This document shows, piece by piece, positions 5,090-5,664 of a DNA stretch of 5,664 nucleotides. Position numbers and translations under genes: made by a program. Below the pieces are notes generated by a model. That model was not told the origin of the DNA. It ran no database searches and saw nothing but the letters and a program-made list of their open reading frames with translations. The stretch spans positions 1 to 5,664 of the forward strand of contig CALDJI010000213.1 in the NCBI GenBank assembly GCA_937901805.1. The letters are read 5' to 3'. Every line of letters begins with the position of its first letter. The first letter of the stretch is position 1. Source of the DNA: an uncultured Clostridia bacterium (lineage in GTDB: Bacteria; Bacillota; Clostridia; Oscillospirales; Ruminococcaceae).

Positions 5090-5136
5090 ATCAAAAACAG
5101 AGGTCTCTGGATTTTCCAGAGACCTCTGTTTTTGAT
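5090..5136. terminator. Bidirectional terminator between the reductase and MATE genes
   Basis: 5090-5111 pairs with 5115-5136 without a mismatch: 22 bp around a 3-base loop, with a GC-rich centre (CAGAGGTCTCTGG) flanked by A5 on the left and T5 on the right. Because the ends are A-run and T-run, transcripts from either side end in U. It lies 13 bases after the reductase stop and 17 bases after the stop of the convergent MATE gene. Confidence 0.94.
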
Positions 5137-5153
5137 AGATCAGGGCAGAGCGT

Positions 5154-5664
5154 CTATACCGCTGTCCTTTGCGCGCTCTTTTCAGCCTGACTGCGATCCA
5201 TTCTCTTAAAAAACAGCACCATCATGAGGAACAGGACGATCCCGCGCAAAATACTGGTGATGGAGATACTCCACCAAATCCCATTAAGCCCCAGTGCCGT
5301 GGCGGAAAGCACCATGGACAGGGGGATTCTGGAGACCACAAGCAACGTCGTTGCGACAGAAGGGGAAAGGGTACGGCCATATCCGGCAAATGCACCGGCT
5401 GTGATGATGTCTACGCACATCGGCATCTGGGAAACTCCCAAAATCACCAGATAATCTACCCCCAGCGGAGTTACAGACGCATCCGGGATAAAAATCCGGA
5501 AAATCGGGGCCGCACAGAAGATAAGCAGCAGGGAAGAGAGGATTCCCCAAACCGAAATGGTTCCTACGCTCATCCAGTACCCCTTCCTTGCCCGCTGGTA
5601 ATTCTTTGCGCCATAGTTTTGCCCCACAAAGGAATTGACTGCGGCGGCAAAACCGTCCGCCGTC
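5154..5664 (-). CDS. MATE-family multidrug/cation efflux transporter, C-terminal part (5' end outside window)
   Basis: 169 residues up to the stop are visible; the frame is open through the right edge, so the start lies beyond it. The first visible residues include FAAAVNSFVGQNYGAKNYQRA, the MATE repeat motif (small residues, then GQ-x-x-GA-x-x). With about 160 residues left, this is the second copy of the motif, near TM8 of 12. At least three or four hydrophobic helices follow (around residues 32-56, 67-88, 97-118 and 125-148 of the visible part), ending in a basic tail FFKRMDRSQAEKSAQR. MATE proteins export drugs or metabolites across the cytoplasmic membrane using Na+ or H+ gradients; the substrate cannot be read from this. 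A GTG at 5627 is internal, within the SFVGQ motif, not a start. It is convergent with the reductase, so a shared function is not implied. Confidence 0.9.
   Translation of the reverse strand, partial: TADGFAAAVNSFVGQNYGAKNYQRARKGYWMSVGTISVWGILSSLLLIFCAAPIFRIFIPDASVTPLGVDYLVILGVSQMPMCVDIITAGAFAGYGRTLSPSVATTLLVVSRIPLSMVLSATALGLNGIWWSISITSILRGIVLFLMMVLFFKRMDRSQAEKSAQRTAV

Noticed and set aside
4279..5094. Minus-strand open frame of 271 codons opposite the aldo/keto reductase
   Set aside because: It has no domain and covers a plus-strand gene with intact active-site and Fe-S motifs, so it is a shadow.

Overview
The window looks like ordinary chromosomal DNA from a mid-GC, Gram-positive anaerobe of the Clostridia, possibly Oscillospiraceae/Ruminococcaceae. 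Evidence: Firmicutes-style strong Shine-Dalgarno sites, U-tracted intrinsic terminators, a rplM-rpsI operon with its own leader, an Amidase_6 protein, and an aldo/keto reductase with a ferredoxin-like tail of the kind common in anaerobes. The family-level placement is an impression from protein style, not a measurement.

Layout. (1) 1-1709, minus strand: a probable two-gene cell-wall hydrolase unit. A small Amidase_6 (papain-like) protein is followed by a secreted GH25 lysozyme carrying LysM repeats. The LysM part is a 174-bp tandem DNA repeat that runs off the left edge. (2) 1807-1892: two hairpin terminators in tandem behind the ribosomal operon. (3) 1912-2874, minus strand: rpsI (S9) and rplM (L13). 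They are driven by a full-consensus sigma-A-type promoter with a phased A-tract UP element and preceded by a roughly 80-nt structured leader. (4) 2977-3819, plus strand: a divergently transcribed TtcA-like tRNA thiolase with its own promoter. (5) 3816-5136, plus strand: an aldo/keto reductase with two 4Fe-4S motifs. It sits behind a promoter with a 19-bp spacer containing a dyad, the architecture of MerR-family-controlled promoters, and is closed by a 22-bp perfect hairpin. (6) 5154-5664, minus strand: the C-terminal part of a MATE-family transporter that shares that terminator.

How the genes relate. The window is a set of small independent transcription units rather than one pathway. L13 and S9 are standard co-transcribed ribosomal proteins. 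The two cell-wall enzymes probably work on, or near, peptidoglycan. The TtcA-like protein and the reductase both depend on Fe-S clusters, but nothing else ties them. I found no transposase, phage gene, CRISPR array, tRNA or rRNA, and no convincing new system. The best leads are the almost perfectly homogenised LysM repeat array, the MerR-type promoter in front of the reductase, and a terminator-like hairpin inside the start of the lysozyme gene that faces the antisense strand.
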